A DNA stretch of 64,000 bases, taken from the NCBI GenBank assembly GCA_964034945.1, contig OZ035960.1:33534368-33598367 (forward strand), written 5' to 3'. Made by a program: the position numbers and the translations under genes. Source of the stretch: Chrysopilus asiliformis. Lineage: Eukaryota; Arthropoda; Insecta; Diptera; Rhagionidae. Position 1 is the first letter of the stretch. The number at the start of each line of letters is the position of its first letter. This document shows positions 23,573 through 36,235 of the stretch, one piece after another. The notes under the pieces were generated by a model that made no database searches, was not told the DNA's origin, and worked only from the letters and a program-made list of their open reading frames with translations.

Positions 23573-23844
23573 CACTCAGAAAAATGGAGGCTAACTCGAC
23601 GACCTACATACGGCGTAATTGGCCTCGGGCAGGCGCGCGTTCGCCTGCATGTGGGCAAGTAAAACTGAGTTGACCTGTGGTCGGAGAAATTTTGAAATTA
23701 AGCCACCAGCAGGTGAAGTAGGGCATTGGGAGCTGCACGAGTTGACCTTAGATGGGTTAACTCTGACCGCTAGCTGGCTTACAGAAACCTCTGTAAGGTC
23801 AGAGTTAACCTGACAAAAAGTTGACCTGGACATTTTTCTGAGTG
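23573..23844. mobile_element. 272-bp MITE (CACTCAG family), copy 2
   Basis: Reverse-oriented, same-length copy of 4202-4473 with the same CACTCAGAAAAATG ends. It is flanked by TG on both sides (23571-23572, 23845-23846) instead of TA. Divergence between the copies is low by eye. Confidence 0.8.
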
Positions 23845-23914
23845 TGTATACGGACGAGCTACTATCCGGCCAGTAACCAGAAATGTAAATGAGCTGTCAA
23901 ATTGTTTTTGGTTA

Positions 23915-24087
23915 GGGGCTGTTCAAAAAATACGTCAATACGTCACACTCAGGAGAAGATGTCTGTGGGAGGGTGATAGCGGTACTAAACTTAATACAAA
24001 AATCGCGAAAAAGCTGGTCGAGAGAGAGAGGGAGGGGAGGAGCTCAAAGGGTCGAAAATTAGAGTGACGTATTTTTTGGACAGTCAC
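23915..24087. mobile_element. 173-bp MITE, TTA target duplication
   Basis: Ends GGGGCTGTTCAAAAAATACG and (complement) GTGACTGTCCAAAAAATACG; TTA flanks at 23912-23914 and 24088-24090. Noncoding. Confidence 0.75.
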
Positions 24088-24174
24088 TTATATTCATTAA
24101 GGAAATTTTTATTTTGGCTAAAGATTACAGAATCTCCATTTGTCGTTATTCGAAATAATGCAGGAATTACAATA

Positions 24175-25227
24175 GGGTAGGACAGGGCTTGTTGAAATAT
24201 CGGGCATGTTGAATTATCGGGCATGTTGAATTATTGCCAAATTTAAAAAAACTATCCAGTCAACTTTTTTGAAATTTTAGTATGTTGTTAGTACTGATGT
24301 CCTCTACTTGCCATAAAATGTTGACAGCGATATCTTATTTATATCGTAAGTGAGAGGAATATGTGTGTTTTTGGCTCTAAAAGTAAATATTATACTATAT
24401 AGTTATTTACCCATTTCTCATATAAATTTTTGTTAATCTTGAAATTTTTTGTATTAAAAGTGTTGTGCAACACCTCTAGAATAAAAAAAACCTCGTGAGA
24501 CATTCAAACTTATTGTTTTTGTGATTTTTCTAAGAGAAAATATCAAAAAAGTGGGTTGCGGGTAAGTTGAATAACGGCTTGGCGGGCAAGTTGAATCATT
24601 TTCTCTTACGTATTTTTTGTTTTTTTGACGTTTGTTTCACATTTTCTTTGTTCTTTTATCCATTTTTGTTTGTTGTACTAATATATAAAAATGAGTTTGT
24701 GTCTGTCTTATTGTGTGTTCCTCTTTGGCCGAAGGACGACGTGGATAAGGAGACCGAAGGCGACCTGTGGGTGGGGGGTGGACCGGGAAGCGGTTCGGGG
24801 CGCAGCCCCTAGTTTTTTTTATAAAAACGCAGTAGAAAAAAAAAACAAAAATTGGACAATTAAAAAACCAAACAAGCGATTAACTAAATCGTAAATTTTT
24901 TTTTCATGTTTACGTTATGTAATGTATATTTAATTTTTTGCTTAATAAAATACTTTATTTCATTCTTTTTTTTCTTAAGAAATAACGTTTTTTCATTCTT
25001 ACAATTATTCAACTTACCCGCACCCCTTGTAAATCGGCGGGCATGTTGAATCACCCTTTAAATTGAGCTGGAGGGCAGTTAATAAAACATTTAAAAAAAA
25101 TTTCTTCTATGAAATGTAGTCAAGGAATCCCTCTATCGAATGGCTTAACCATTGGAGCGATGTGTCACTTTATGTGCGCGCAACAACCTAAATTCTAAAA
25201 AGTAATTCAACTGGCCCGGTCCTACCC
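24175..25227. mobile_element. Pogo-like MITE with iterated subterminal motif
   Basis: Ends are GGGTAGGACAGGGC and (complement) GGGTAGGACCGGGC, flanked by TA (24173-24174, 25228-25229). Near both ends a phrase of the type GGGCATGTTGAAT / GGGTAAGTTGAAT recurs (24203, 24222, 24560, 24581; reversed at 25009; 25038, 25203). No transposase. The iterated subterminal phrase parallels that of the pogo-like element at 39856-42815, with a different motif. A Helitron-like insertion sits at 24675-24812. Confidence 0.65.
24675..24812 (+). mobile_element. Short Helitron-like element (copy E)
   Basis: It begins with 'ACTAATATATAAAAATGAG' and 'TGTGTCTGTCTT', as in the 5' end of copy D, and ends in the hairpin GGGGCGCAGCCCC followed by TAG before T. 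The 5' TC is not clear, so the call is tentative. Confidence 0.4.
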
Positions 25228-25229
25228 TA

Positions 25230-26662
25230 CATTTCCCTATAATCCTCAAAAATTGTCTGTAGCACTTTTAAATATTTAAAAACCTTTTGTAATAAATCGA
25301 TTTTATTTACAGAATTAAATAAAATTTAATAAAAAAACATTACTATATCTAAACTAGCTATTTTACTACATTCCAATTATTTACAGCCGCAGGTTTTTCG
25401 CAAAACTTCAAATAAAATTCTTTATCTCGAGGCTTGCTCCAAAAATTCCTAATTCGAAGTGCAGATGATCAAAAATTATCATGTTATCTTAATCTTAAAG
25501 AGAAGCGAAAATTTTGAAAGAAAAAAAAAGAGTAGAAAAAGAATTTTTGACTTGTGCTGCTAATCGCAGATGATGTCCACATTTTCTTCGAACGTCATCG
25601 ATCCTACCGGTCTATTAAAAGGGTAAAAATTGGTCTTAACTAATGTGCACCTCTCAAACACCTGCCGTCATTTGCCGATGGCCTTCTTCCGTTTTCCATC
25701 TATACTAAAACGTTTAACAGCCCTTTTTTATAAGGGCTATACGAATAAAACATCGAAGGTTTGTTTTTCAAAACAAAAAAACATTTTTTGCACACTAAAA
25801 GGAGTAGATTGGACTGTGCTAACACATACATTCATGGGATGTAACACATTTTACATAAATGATGAATTTTTTGATAAAATATGTTGAAATTGTATTTTAC
25901 AGGACAAATATGGAATATCTATAGGGATTTTGCAATAATTACAATTGCTTTAAATGGATCTAAAATGGTATTTCTATCATACTGGTTTATGTATTTATAT
26001 TCAAAGCTAAATGACTTTTAAATTTGCAAAAAAAAACATATTTTGATATTGGTTTTGAATAAAATATTGTTTTATGATTTCTAATCATGGGGACAAACAT
26101 GATCTGTTTAACTATTTTGTTTAGTTTTTTTTTGTGGTACCTTTTGGTCCTGCAAATATTATGGCTGATGTACGGAGATACGAGATTATTTTGGTCAAAG
26201 GTAAGTAGTAAGGTCCGGTTAAATCTGAAAAAATAAAAAATTATTATTTAAAAGTAAACTGAAAATTTTACAATTGTTAAAGGCATCTTGTCGAATTTTT
26301 CTATGATGTCAACCAATTGTTGCCGTTAAACTAATTTCACTAGAAAATCTTTTAAAAATAATTTTCGTACTAAACTTTAGAAGTAAAACTTTAGAAGTAA
26401 TTTTTCAAAATGATTAAAAAAAAATATTTTAGTGGTTAATCACAAGTTTTATATGGAAAAAATATTCTATTTAGTAATACTAAATTTGAAGAACTACATT
26501 AAGAATTCTAGATGCTATTTTGAGTAAAATTATTTGCTATTTTGAGTAAAATAGTATTTTTTTTACCCTTTGACGTCGAGTAAAATCGTATTCTTTTTTT
26601 ACCCATAGATTATGTTTCCGCTAGAATCTGAATAACCAAAAATACATGCTTAAAATATCTCC
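25230..26662. other. AT-rich stretch
   Basis: No gene recognised; open frame at 25630-25887 lacks any family feature. Confidence 0.4.
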
Positions 26663-26666
26663 TTAA

Positions 26667-26897
26667 CCCTCTAGCCGGAATGCCCGCCTTAAGGCGGGCT
26701 TCAGGGAATTCGCTTGTTTATAACGGGTAACAATTTTAATCGCCGGAAATCGCCGGAACGTCTTACACTGACTTTTGTAAGTTATCGCTTTACATGCTGG
26801 AAAAAATTTAGCCCTGTACGTTGTCTTGGTTACGGTCTGTCGCAAGTTGAAAGTCATATTTTAGTGAATTTTTCTCGGTAATATTCCGGTTAGAGGG
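26667..26897. mobile_element. 231-bp piggyBac-type MITE
   Basis: Ends CCCTCTAGCCGGAAT and (complement) CCCTCTAACCGGAAT, flanked by TTAA (26663-26666, 26898-26901). Just inside the left end is a perfect palindrome GCCCGCCTTAAGGCGGGC. The CCCT terminus and TTAA target fit piggyBac. Confidence 0.85.
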
Positions 26898-26901
26898 TTA
26901 A

Positions 26902-27522
26902 ATATTAGAATTTTCCATTTAGAAGAAATTTCGAGTTTTATTATGACATAAAAAGGCAAGTCATAATTTAACAATTACCAATTTAAGAAAACGTAAAAAT
27001 CTTGTTTATATATAAAAGGTAAAATTCATACCGTTTTTTATATCGAATCTCTGTAGGAGGTCAGATTTTTTTTTGTGCGATTTTATCCATTAATCAAAAT
27101 GGAAAAAATAACAAATGAAGAAACCCTTTTCGATGGAGAATTAGAGAATTGTTTTATTGAAAGACAAATCCAAATTGTCATAAATTCATTGGACGTCTGC
27201 ATAAATTTGCCACAATAAAAGATAGTTTTACGAATTATCATGCATTTGGTCCCTATTCTTGTTTTATAAGTACGGGTTTTATCCATGTATTTATTTTTTG
27301 TCAAAGCAATACAAATTTTGTTGCTTTTTTTACCCTAAACTTAAACGTTTTTGAAAAAAACGTTTTTTTTTTCAAAATATTATCTAAACTCGTGAAAAAT
27401 AGGATTTTTTATTTTCAAAATTGTAAATTATTTTATTTAGATAGGGTTTTTCACAAAATTTGCACGCAGGAAAATATATTTGTGCTTCTTAAAACACGAT
27501 TTTCATAAAGGATTATTTTCGA
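26902..27522. other. AT-rich stretch
   Basis: No gene or element recognised. Confidence 0.4.
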
Positions 27523-27530
27523 TTTTAAAA

Positions 27531-27854
27531 CAGAGCTGTGGAGTCGGACTCGGCATCCGACTCCTGAACTTTTAGAATATCCGAGTCCGACTCCTCAAAG
27601 TCTAGAACTCCGACTCCTTTGGCTCAAAAAATTTTTAAATCGCATGAAACCGCAAATAAAACATCGTTTTTTATTGCACAAAATTGAGGTTGGAGGGAGA
27701 ATACTCTCTAGTGGCCAATGGAGGTAAAAAAAAAAAAGCTGTTCAGTGTTGGAGTCGACAAATTTTCTACGACTCCGTCTCTTCCGAAAATTGACCGACT
27801 TCGATTCTTAAAGCAAAAGTTTTGTCCAGACTCCGGCTCCGATCCACAGCCCCG
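27531..27854. mobile_element. hAT-type MITE ('CTGTGGAGTCGGA' family)
   Basis: Begins CAGAGCTGTGGAGTCGGACT and ends (complement) CGGGGCTGTGGATCGGAGCC, with many internal GACTCCGACTCC repeats. This is a widespread animal hAT MITE type. The 8-bp flanks TTTTAAAA (27523-27530) and TTTTTAAA (27855-27862) match at 7 of 8 positions. Confidence 0.75.
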
Positions 27855-27862
27855 TTTTTAAA

Positions 27863-29813
27863 GAAGTTTGTCATGATGAATAAGTATTTAAGATGTCAAG
27901 CCAAAAAATTCATGACAAATTTAGGGGGAGGGGGTATAAGGATTGGGGGGGGGGGGGGGGGGGGAATTGTGGAAGGTGGGCGGTAAGAGTTGTGGAAGGT
28001 GGAGGAGGGGAGGGGGGGGGGGGAGTTGCCTTATGTGTTAAACAAATCCGTGATGCTTTGGTCCACTTGGTCCGGTATTCTGGAATTTACCCAAAATGTT
28101 TTGTGCAGATTTTTTCCTATTTTAAAAAAAACTTCGTGAATAAATTTGATTTCTAAGACATTTTTCAAATATGTTCAAATACGCTTAGTTTGGTTTTACA
28201 TTTTCAAGGGCATCCTGATATATTGTAGTAAATTTTTGAATAACCGATAATTGAAAACTTAACGATAGATATTTGCGCCCAGACATTTTATGCACCCGTT
28301 CATAATCATAAGATCATGTTTAGGAGCAAAGTGATTATTTTTGTTTATTTTTTTATAAAAGAAGTGCATAAGAAACATGCCAGACCGCATTAAATGAAGG
28401 CGATAGGAAGAAGGAAGCAACCAGACGATAAGTCTTAAGTGCGGAGAGGAAGTTATAATAAAAATAAAGACTGTGCCTACATATTCGTGGTTCTTAAATG
28501 ATCAAACGTGCACTACGAGTCGTCCACCAGGCAAGCAGACCTACATATGTATGTAAGAACGATACTTTCGCATTTATGTACAAAGAATTAAAAAAAAACA
28601 ACCAATCGCGAATCCACCAGCCAAAAGAATTCAAAGTCAAGGTTACGTGTCCGAGTCGAATAATTTAGCTGCCAAAAATTAAATAAATTGTCGCCGTCTT
28701 GCGTTGCGTTTAACTCGTTCTGTGTCTCATGTTTTATTATGCGATCATGCTTCCTTTTGCAATGCTTTTTGAAACATACGATCATGCAATTTAGAGATCG
28801 GCGAAAGATGCATACACGACGATAGGTAGTTAGATGCAGTGCAAATGTATGGAATCGAAAAAAAATCATATGGATTTCACTTAAATTTGGTTACATTTTG
28901 GGGACACGTTTTCATATTAAGTATCCGCATGCGAAATGCATACGCGCCCCATTACCAAAATATCCATCGAGTGTTCTTTCCAGACGTGTACATTGCATGA
29001 AATTTTGTTTATTTTCTTTTTATTCACTTGGGAACAACATTAATCTCATGTGGTTTGTTCTTATATCATTAAAGTAAAATAAATTCTGACTCCCTTTTTA
29101 ACACAATGTGCAGGGGTTGCCAGTTGCTTTGTGTGGAAGAGGTAAAGGAGTCGCTCTTCGAGAACTAAATAAATACTAAATTAAAAATCAATTTCGAATC
29201 GATTTTTTTTTTAAATAAACGAAGAGTTTTATTTTGTTTTATTTTTTTAAATTCCTGTTTAGTAAAATAAATAGGTGGCTAGCGTGTGAGGTAATGTACT
29301 CGGGGCCGCACACTTAAGAGGGGGGGGGGGGGCAAAATGTTGGTCCATGACAAGAAATACCACACTGCAATTAGTTGTTTTCGCAATGAAGTCAAGCATC
29401 CAAGTGAACTTATTTAAGTAAAAGGCTACAAGGGCGAGAGCGGTTAACGCATGCGCTTGCCTTGATTTGCCAAAATTCGGCCCCAAGCCGAATGTAGTCC
29501 AAATTAGGAGGATCGCAGCCAGGCAAGGTGAACGCACCTCTCGTTTGCCGCAATTCGCGTACATGAGTGTGGACGTAGCATTATTTTACTGTCGTGCTAG
29601 GAAAGTACTTACTTTTAGATATTTATTGGCGCGAACCTAAAGGAGACTGGAAGGATTCCATACACGTAGAGCGGAAAATGCTGTTTTTTGGGATTATACT
29701 TTCGCTAGTCTATCTTTGGTAAGAAATTAACCATAGAAGAAAAATTTTCGGATGTGAAACTATCCATATTTCCTCGTATACGAGATTCTGTTCGAAATTT
29801 CACGTCTTCTCCT
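27863..29813. other. Unannotated stretch with poly-G tracts
   Basis: Runs of G at about 27946-27964, 28010-28022 and 29320-29333; the first two sit in a G-rich block. No gene recognised. The reading frames at 28588-28869 and 29259-29564 have no family motif. Confidence 0.45.
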
Positions 29814-30300
29814 CTCTTTACCTCTCTCCCTCTCTTTACCTCTCTTTACCTCTCTCCCTCTCTTTACCTCTCTCCCTCTCTTTACCTCTCTCCCCCTCTT
29901 TACCTCTCTCCCTCTCTTTACCTCTCTCCCTCTCTTTACCACTCTCCCTCTCTTTACCTCTCTCCCTCTCTTTATCTCTCTCCCTCTGTTTACCTCTCTC
30001 CCTCTCTTTACCTCTCTCCCTATGTTACTCCTTCTTTTTCCTTCCCTCTCTCTCCCTCCTCATTTCTCACTCTCTCTCTCCCTCCTCATTTCTCACTCTC
30101 TCTCTCTCTATCTCTTTCAATGACTGTGTCTCTACATCCTTATCTCTCTTCATATATCTCTCTATATATATCTCTCTTTCACTATTCCTCTACCCCTCTA
30201 TATCTCCCTCCCCCTTCCTCTTCCTCTCCCTATGTCACTCTCCTCTCTCTATCTTTATCTATATCTCTCCCTTTCTTTTTCTGTCCCTATCTCTCTATTA
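29814..30300. repeat. 18-bp minisatellite grading into CT-rich sequence
   Basis: An 18-bp unit, CTCTCTTTACCTCTCTCC, repeats from about 29814 to 30024 and decays into CTCT-rich sequence to about 30300. The unit length is a multiple of three, so a 188-codon Leu/Tyr/Ser/Pro open frame spans it; I regard that as an artefact. Confidence 0.9.
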
Positions 30301-32129
30301 TACTACATCGGTGGGATTGAGCCTCAATTGAAGTTTAGTAGCAAATTTTTAACCTGCAGACACTGCCATTTTAAATGGGCTGTGAACCATAAATAAATAT
30401 GTAAGGATTTCTGAAGCCCATCAACAGCACAAGCTATGACGACTCAATTCTGTAAAGCAAGTTGAGTGGACTTTTATATTCAAAGAATCAAAAACGAAAA
30501 TATATTAAGAAAATTACGTGAAAAATAGGGCATACCTTCCGAAACCTAAAACATATTTAAAAAAACTATTTCAACATTCAAATAATTTTTATGCTAGAAC
30601 ATTTAACTACAATATTTCAATATTTTTAAAAAAAAACAGCAAATTCCATTTCAAAAACAATTCGGTAATTTGCAAATATCGATTGGCGATTACGCTTCCT
30701 GGAATTTCAATGTCACTTAAAGATATTTAATAATGCAAAATGTGATTGGAGACCCATCTAAAAGATCCATTGGTAAAAAAAATGAGACACAAAGCGAAAA
30801 CATGAATTAAATAAATTTATCGAAGTTTTTTTTCCATTGCGTTTCAATTCATGTCTCGGCATTTTGTCAATTACCCATGATTCGATCATTTGGCGCGATC
30901 TTCGACTACCGAATCATTTTCAGCTCGACTTGATCGGGTAGGCAACAAAAATCAGTCAACAATTGCGCTACTATCGCGTCTGACATCTATTAAGTTTGAC
31001 AAAAATCCATTTATTGTCCATCCAGTACTGTCTAAATACAAGTTAAGTAGAAGTAAGAGAAAGATATACAATGGCCAAAAATTTATAATTCAATTAGAGT
31101 TCCATTTAGTCAAAAATTGATGGTCATTTTGCGTATTTAAATTTTTTTTTCGGTAAGACAACTTCGACAGCTTCTGCATTGGAAATTAATTTCTGTCTCT
31201 GATCGTTGTGATCAAAAACAAAAAAAAAACATTTGACAATAATGGAACAAAGAAATTAAAAAAATTATTACCATAAATAATAATTTATAGTTTCCGGTTA
31301 AAGTAATTACTCCCATTATTATTTTCATTACTCGATTTTCTCAAAAGTTACATAAGATTATTTATTTCGTAATTTTTTTTTACCAGATTTGTAATATATT
31401 TTGCACATTGATAAAAAAATCTCTCATTAGATCGCATTTAGCGCTGAGACGATAGAATTTGACACAGAAGATTGCACCCGAAACAAGCCGATATTTTTCA
31501 CGGAATCTTATGGATCAAGTCGCATCCAGTTGACTTTGAAAATCTAAAATCAAACGTGATCAAGCATCCTTGTGGTTGTGAGCAAGACAACCTTAAAATA
31601 AATTTTGGCTGCATCTGGACAACAAATGCAAGACAATCCTTCTAAATTACGTTCTCAGGTATTAATAACGCTCCGATCGATTCTCGTGTATCAGAAGTGA
31701 CCGCACAACACCATAAAAAAAATTCCCCCACAAAAAATTATGATCGAAGGAATTTTGTGGGTCTTTCGGTAAGACGCTCTTTGTGGGCAATAATAAAAAT
31801 TATAGCACGTGTGGTTGTGTGACATAAATCCAACAGAGGCGAAATGAAGAGGTAAATTAAGTATTATGCTGACTAACTTTCGGTTTTATTTAAGATTTCG
31901 TCAATGACGCTAATAGCGATTTCGGTTATCGGTTGAGAATAAATCGAATCGAATAAATTGGGTCTCAGCTAAATTCAAATTAATGAAACTGAAGATCAAG
32001 GTAACTGACTTTAATTTGACATTGAAAACAATTAAATGAATTTTATATATTTGAATTTGTTGAATTTCAGAGAAAATATCTTACCATTCCCAAATAATTC
32101 GTTTCAAAATGTTTCCCAAGCACTCCTAG
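30301..32129. other. AT-rich stretch
   Basis: No gene recognised. Confidence 0.4.
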
Positions 32130-33490
32130 TCGATTGGATGATAATTACAAAAATGTCTGTCTGTCTATTTGTCTGTTTCTCTGTCTGTTTGTTTATCCGT
32201 TTATATGTTTATCTGTTCGTCTGTTAGTCGTTTTGTCCGTTTGTCCGTTTGTCCATTTGTCCATTTGTCCATTTGTCTGTTTCTCTGTTTGTCTGTTTTG
32301 GTCTGTTTGTCTGTTTGTCTGTTTGTCTGTTTGTCTGTTTGTCTGTTTGTCTGTTTGTCTGTTTGTCTGTTTGTCTGTTTGTCTGTTTGTCTGTTTGTCT
32401 GTTTGTCTGTTTGTCTGTTTGTCTGTTTGTCTGTTTATCTGTTTGTTTGTCTGTTTGTCTGTTTGTCTGTTTGCCTGTTTGCCTGTTTGTCTGTTTGTCT
32501 GTTTGTCTGTTTGTCTGTTTGTCTGTTTGTCTGTTTGTCTGTTTGTTTGTTTGCCTGTTTGCCTGTTTATCTGTTTGTCTGTTTGCCTGTTTGCCTGTTT
32601 GTCTGTTTGTCTGTTTGTCTGTTTGTCTGTTTGTCTGTTTGTCTGTTTGTCTGTTTGTCTGTTTGTCTGTTTGTCTGTTTGTCTGTTTGTCTGTTTGTCT
32701 GTTTGTCTGTTTGTCTGTTTGTCTGTTTGTCTGTTTGTCTGTTTGTCTGTTTGTCTTATTATCTGTTTGTCTGTTTGTCTGTTCGTCTGTTTGTCTGTTT
32801 GTCTGTTTTCGTCTGTTTTTTGTCTGTTTGTCTGTTAGTCTATGTACAAGATTTCTCAAAAACTACTGGAGCTAGAGCCGTGAAATTTTACAGGCATGTT
32901 TGGTCGTGGAACGGGACGATCCTGTAGAAAACCGATAACCGGAAGTAAAAACATAGTGGCTTTTGAAGAATTGCAACTTCGTTTTTCGCGATTTCCTCCG
33001 AAACTACGCGTTTCTCAGTAGTCTTACGTATTTCAAAAACAGAATATAATAAAATTTCCTACACTTTTATCTTTCAAGAGAACTCTGTTTTTTATAAACT
33101 AATATTTTATTCATCATGTTATAAATTTTGCGGGAACATAGATTTTGCATAAGAAAGCTATGTACTCTTCACATCACATAGTTTAATAAAAATTTAAAGA
33201 AGATGGTATAAATATTTAATCAAAAATACTAAATTATGTATTTTATTGTTCTAATCCATAAAATAAAGAAGTTATTTTCATTTTGTCTATATTTCCCCTA
33301 CACTTCTTTAGACAGCTATGTGCCATACACTACAAATGCTAGTAGGGCTGTCTTTTTACGAGTATTAATATGCAATATAAATGTTTGTAGGGGAAGGAGG
33401 TGAACTGAGGATGGATATCAAAAATGTAACATTAAGCCTGTGTACAAAAATACAAATCAAGAGAGATGCGCCGCAGGTGAAAAATTTTGA
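32130..33490 (+). mobile_element. Repeat family Y copy with octamer satellite
   Basis: A satellite of GTCTGTTT is followed by 'TCAAAAACTACTGGAGCTAG' and 'AGCCGTGAAATTTTACAGGC' (32850-32895), then blocks such as 'GAAACTACGCGTTTCTCAG' and a final 'GATGCGCCGCAGGTGAAAAA'. The same order (tract, box, 'CGGAAACTATGCGCTTTTGA' blocks) is seen at 22.05-22.6 kb. Noncoding. Confidence 0.5.
32150..32845. repeat. (GTCTGTTT)n octamer satellite
   Basis: About 700 bp of GTCTGTTT with sporadic GCCTGTTT and ATCTGTTT variants. Because 8 is not a multiple of 3 and the repeat has few stops, several frames on both strands are open for more than 200 codons ('SVCLFVCL' or 'TDKQTNRQ'); none is a gene. Confidence 0.95.
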
Positions 33491-33682
33491 TATACATGTG
33501 CTAAAATGACGCATTAAGGGAAGCGTATTAAATTAACAGTAACCCACTAAAGTAAAGTGTGTTTTGCGTATTTTTTGATATTTTTTTGGGGGTTTATTAA
33601 ATTATAACACTGAACTGAATAATTCGGGGCACCAGTTAGGTTCCGATGCCGCAGGGTGTCCTGGGACGTATGGCCACCCTAA
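33351..33682. mobile_element. Possible TAGGGTGG-terminal MITE
   Basis: The right end reads, on the complement, TAGGGTGGCCATACGTCCCA, like common insect MITE termini and the ends of 21695-22998. TAGGGCTGTC at 33351 may be the other end, but the match is weak. Confidence 0.35.
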
Positions 33683-35335
33683 TTATTCATCTCAAGAAAA
33701 AGTACTACTATCTGAAAACTCACCGAAAAACCCATAGTTCTGTATTATTTAATCCCGATTTTTAGAATGTTCTTTCAAAAAAAGCCTTACAGCACTAACC
33801 TTAAGAAAAACGGTGGATTTTGCGAGTGGTGTTCAAAACAAACTGTCCGTCAGAAAAGGGAAAAAAACTCCTAAGGCACGAAAATGACGTACAAAAGTCC
33901 AATTTTTTTAAATTTAACTATTTTTAATTTTTTCTAAATGCTTAATTTAAATTATCCCAAATCTGACTTTAGACAACATTAAAATCCATAAATAACGGAA
34001 TTTCAATTGATTTATTGCCATCAAATATATTGAAATTAATCAGACAGCCTTGAATTTTTTTTTTTTTTGCTTCAACAGTGCAACTGTTACCTTCTTACCA
34101 TAAATTATGGTATTAGAAATTAGGAACTGAAGACCATCAAACGGATTTTTTCTTATTTTGCCGTATTTTCTGCAGCCCATGACAATGGTGTCTCGAGCAT
34201 ATATTTTTGACCATTTGCCGAATAGTTTGCTTATTAAAAAGTGTAACAGTGCACATATGTCTGAACGATCACAATAAAATGCGACCTTTTTTTCTTAAAT
34301 TTTTAGAAATAGTGTACCCTTGTGCTCAGCTGTAAGAGCATATAAAATGTTGCAGTTGAATAATTCGCCAAAAAAAAAACTGAGCAGAAGGACCTCTAAC
34401 TACTACTACTGCCAGCATAGCGAACAGACGAGCATACACGACGTCGGCTGGCCACAATAAGAGCATAATAAAATTATGTACGCGCCCACTTATCTGTCTA
34501 GCAAAGACAAGACATGTTATAGTCGCCCCAATTCCAGGAATTGCGGTCGCGAATTTCAAAATTTTCGACTCTAACCGATAAACCAGAACCGTGCAAAAAA
34601 GAAGTAATATCGCAATATGTGGAAGGAACAACCAGCCGAAATCATCTCCCTCGCGTCTCTCTCAAGTGAAATAAAATTGCTCGTGTACAAAAAATTACCC
34701 CGAAAACTTGAGCAAAAGCGAAAATCGTACAAAAAGATTGCAAAAGTCTTGCAATGAAAAATGCAGAACCGCTTGGTTTGCTTCGGATTCGATGGCCATG
34801 GCCGTGGCCTTCTTCTTGCCATTCTTTAGAATTTTCAGGATTCTTGGGATATGTTGCAGTTAACTTCTTAACTGTTGCCTTCCAGCAATGATCATTTTTA
34901 GCTGCTTCCTCGCCTTGGGCTACAACGGAGACGATGTCGGTGATGGTGGTGGTTACGGTCCGTTTGCGATTAGAATGAATTATATTTGCGGCGGTTTTGC
35001 TATTACTTCATCAGTATTTTGCATGAATTAACCGAGAGACGCATAAAAAAATAATAAGATTGATAAAAATCAAGTTTTTTCCAAACTTAATTAATTTGGT
35101 GATTACATTAGGGTGGTATTTGAAAATCAATTTTTCTAGGACTCAAAAGTTGTCTATTGCTATTGATAAGTTCTTTGATTTTTTTTCAATTTTTTTGGAT
35201 ATCATCTTCAGATTCTGCAAGCCCCTTTCAATTTGGGTATTTTTGTGTAAAAGAGCAAATTGGTACATTGCACGTGAAAGCATCTTGTTTCTTAATTTTT
35301 AATCGAATGGATATGTTTAGGCATCTAAAGACAAG
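33683..35335. other. Unannotated stretch
   Basis: No gene recognised. Around 34370-34990 the base composition is less AT-rich than its surroundings and frames of 80-101 codons are open on the minus strand (34326-34631, 34571-34822), but they have no recognisable domain, splice structure or homologous copy here. It might be part of an untranslated exon; unresolved. Confidence 0.35.
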
Positions 35336-35338
35336 TTA

Positions 35339-35803
35339 AGGCTCTCCTCCATTACCATGACTTCGGCAACTGCAAAAAAATAGAGACACATTTATGTGAA
35401 GATACGTTGACGAGAAAGGGAGATAAGAATCAACTGCAAAAATTTGTCGGCAACTGCAAGAATAATTTCCCCTGTTTTTTATGGCGATTTTATGGCGATT
35501 TCTACTACAATCACACATTGTCCCTGTAAGTGAATAGTAAGCACGGACACATTCAAACTGTTATTATAGCGTGATGTCATTTTTCTCCTTCGCATGCATA
35601 GTCAAAAGCTTTGTTACCATGCCAATTTGAACATTATATTCATAGCATAAGGTTTGATATGATTGCTATAAAATTGTAAAACTGGAAGGCATAGCGTTTA
35701 ACTTGTATTCAGTCATTCCTTTTTAGATCTACATAAGTCTATCTTGCTCTAGTTTTCTGCATTTTTTTGCAGTTACAGAAGCCATGGTAATGGAGGAAAG
35801 CCT
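35339..35803. mobile_element. 465-bp MITE, TTA target duplication
   Basis: Inverted ends of about 47 bp: AGGCTCTCCTCCATTACCAT versus (complement) AGGCTTTCCTCCATTACCAT, continuing into 'GCAACTGCAAAAAAAT'. TTA flanks at 35336-35338 and 35804-35806. An internal second 'CGGCAACTGCAA' lies near 35449. Noncoding. Confidence 0.8.
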
Positions 35804-35809
35804 TTACCC

Positions 35810-36233
35810 GTAATTTGCCCGTGGGCGGTGGCGATCGGGTCATAGTCAGAGAAAAGCCGAAATCATATAAACTTTAAATATTTCGAATTGACCATTTTTG
35901 AAAAGTAACTAATCAATATATTTTTTTCAAAAAAAATTAATACAATACTTTTTTCTGTTTTTAACTCTAATGGGTGAGGTTGTTTTTATTTTTATTACTT
36001 TTGACCTATTAATTTTATTATTTGAATCTTGTTGTTAGATTGTTAAGCACATTGCTGTTCAATTTCATGTCAAAACTCGCAAAAGTCGAGTTAGGGTTAC
36101 GATTATGGTAGCCCACGCACTTAAAAAATTGACCTTATTATGATTTAATTTGCATTTTTGTTGTGAAATTACATAAATGCATTGATGTTGAAACTAATAC
36201 CGGTAGAAACGATTCCTAATAAACCATTAAGTA
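35810..36233. other. AT-rich stretch
   Basis: No gene or element recognised. Confidence 0.4.
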
Positions 36234-36235
36234 TA

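Noticed and set aside
29754..30320. 188-codon Leu/Tyr/Ser/Pro-rich frame
   Set aside because: An 18-bp CT-rich minisatellite; no signal, domain or splice context.
32134..32927. Open frames of 200-250 codons, Cys/Leu/Val-rich on one strand and Thr/Asp/Gln-rich on the other
   Set aside because: They lie entirely on the GTCTGTTT octamer satellite; several frames on both strands are open only because the repeat lacks stops.
34326..34822. Two overlapping minus-strand frames, one with a hydrophobic start
   Set aside because: No domain or splice structure; the hydrophobic stretch alone is not enough to call a gene.
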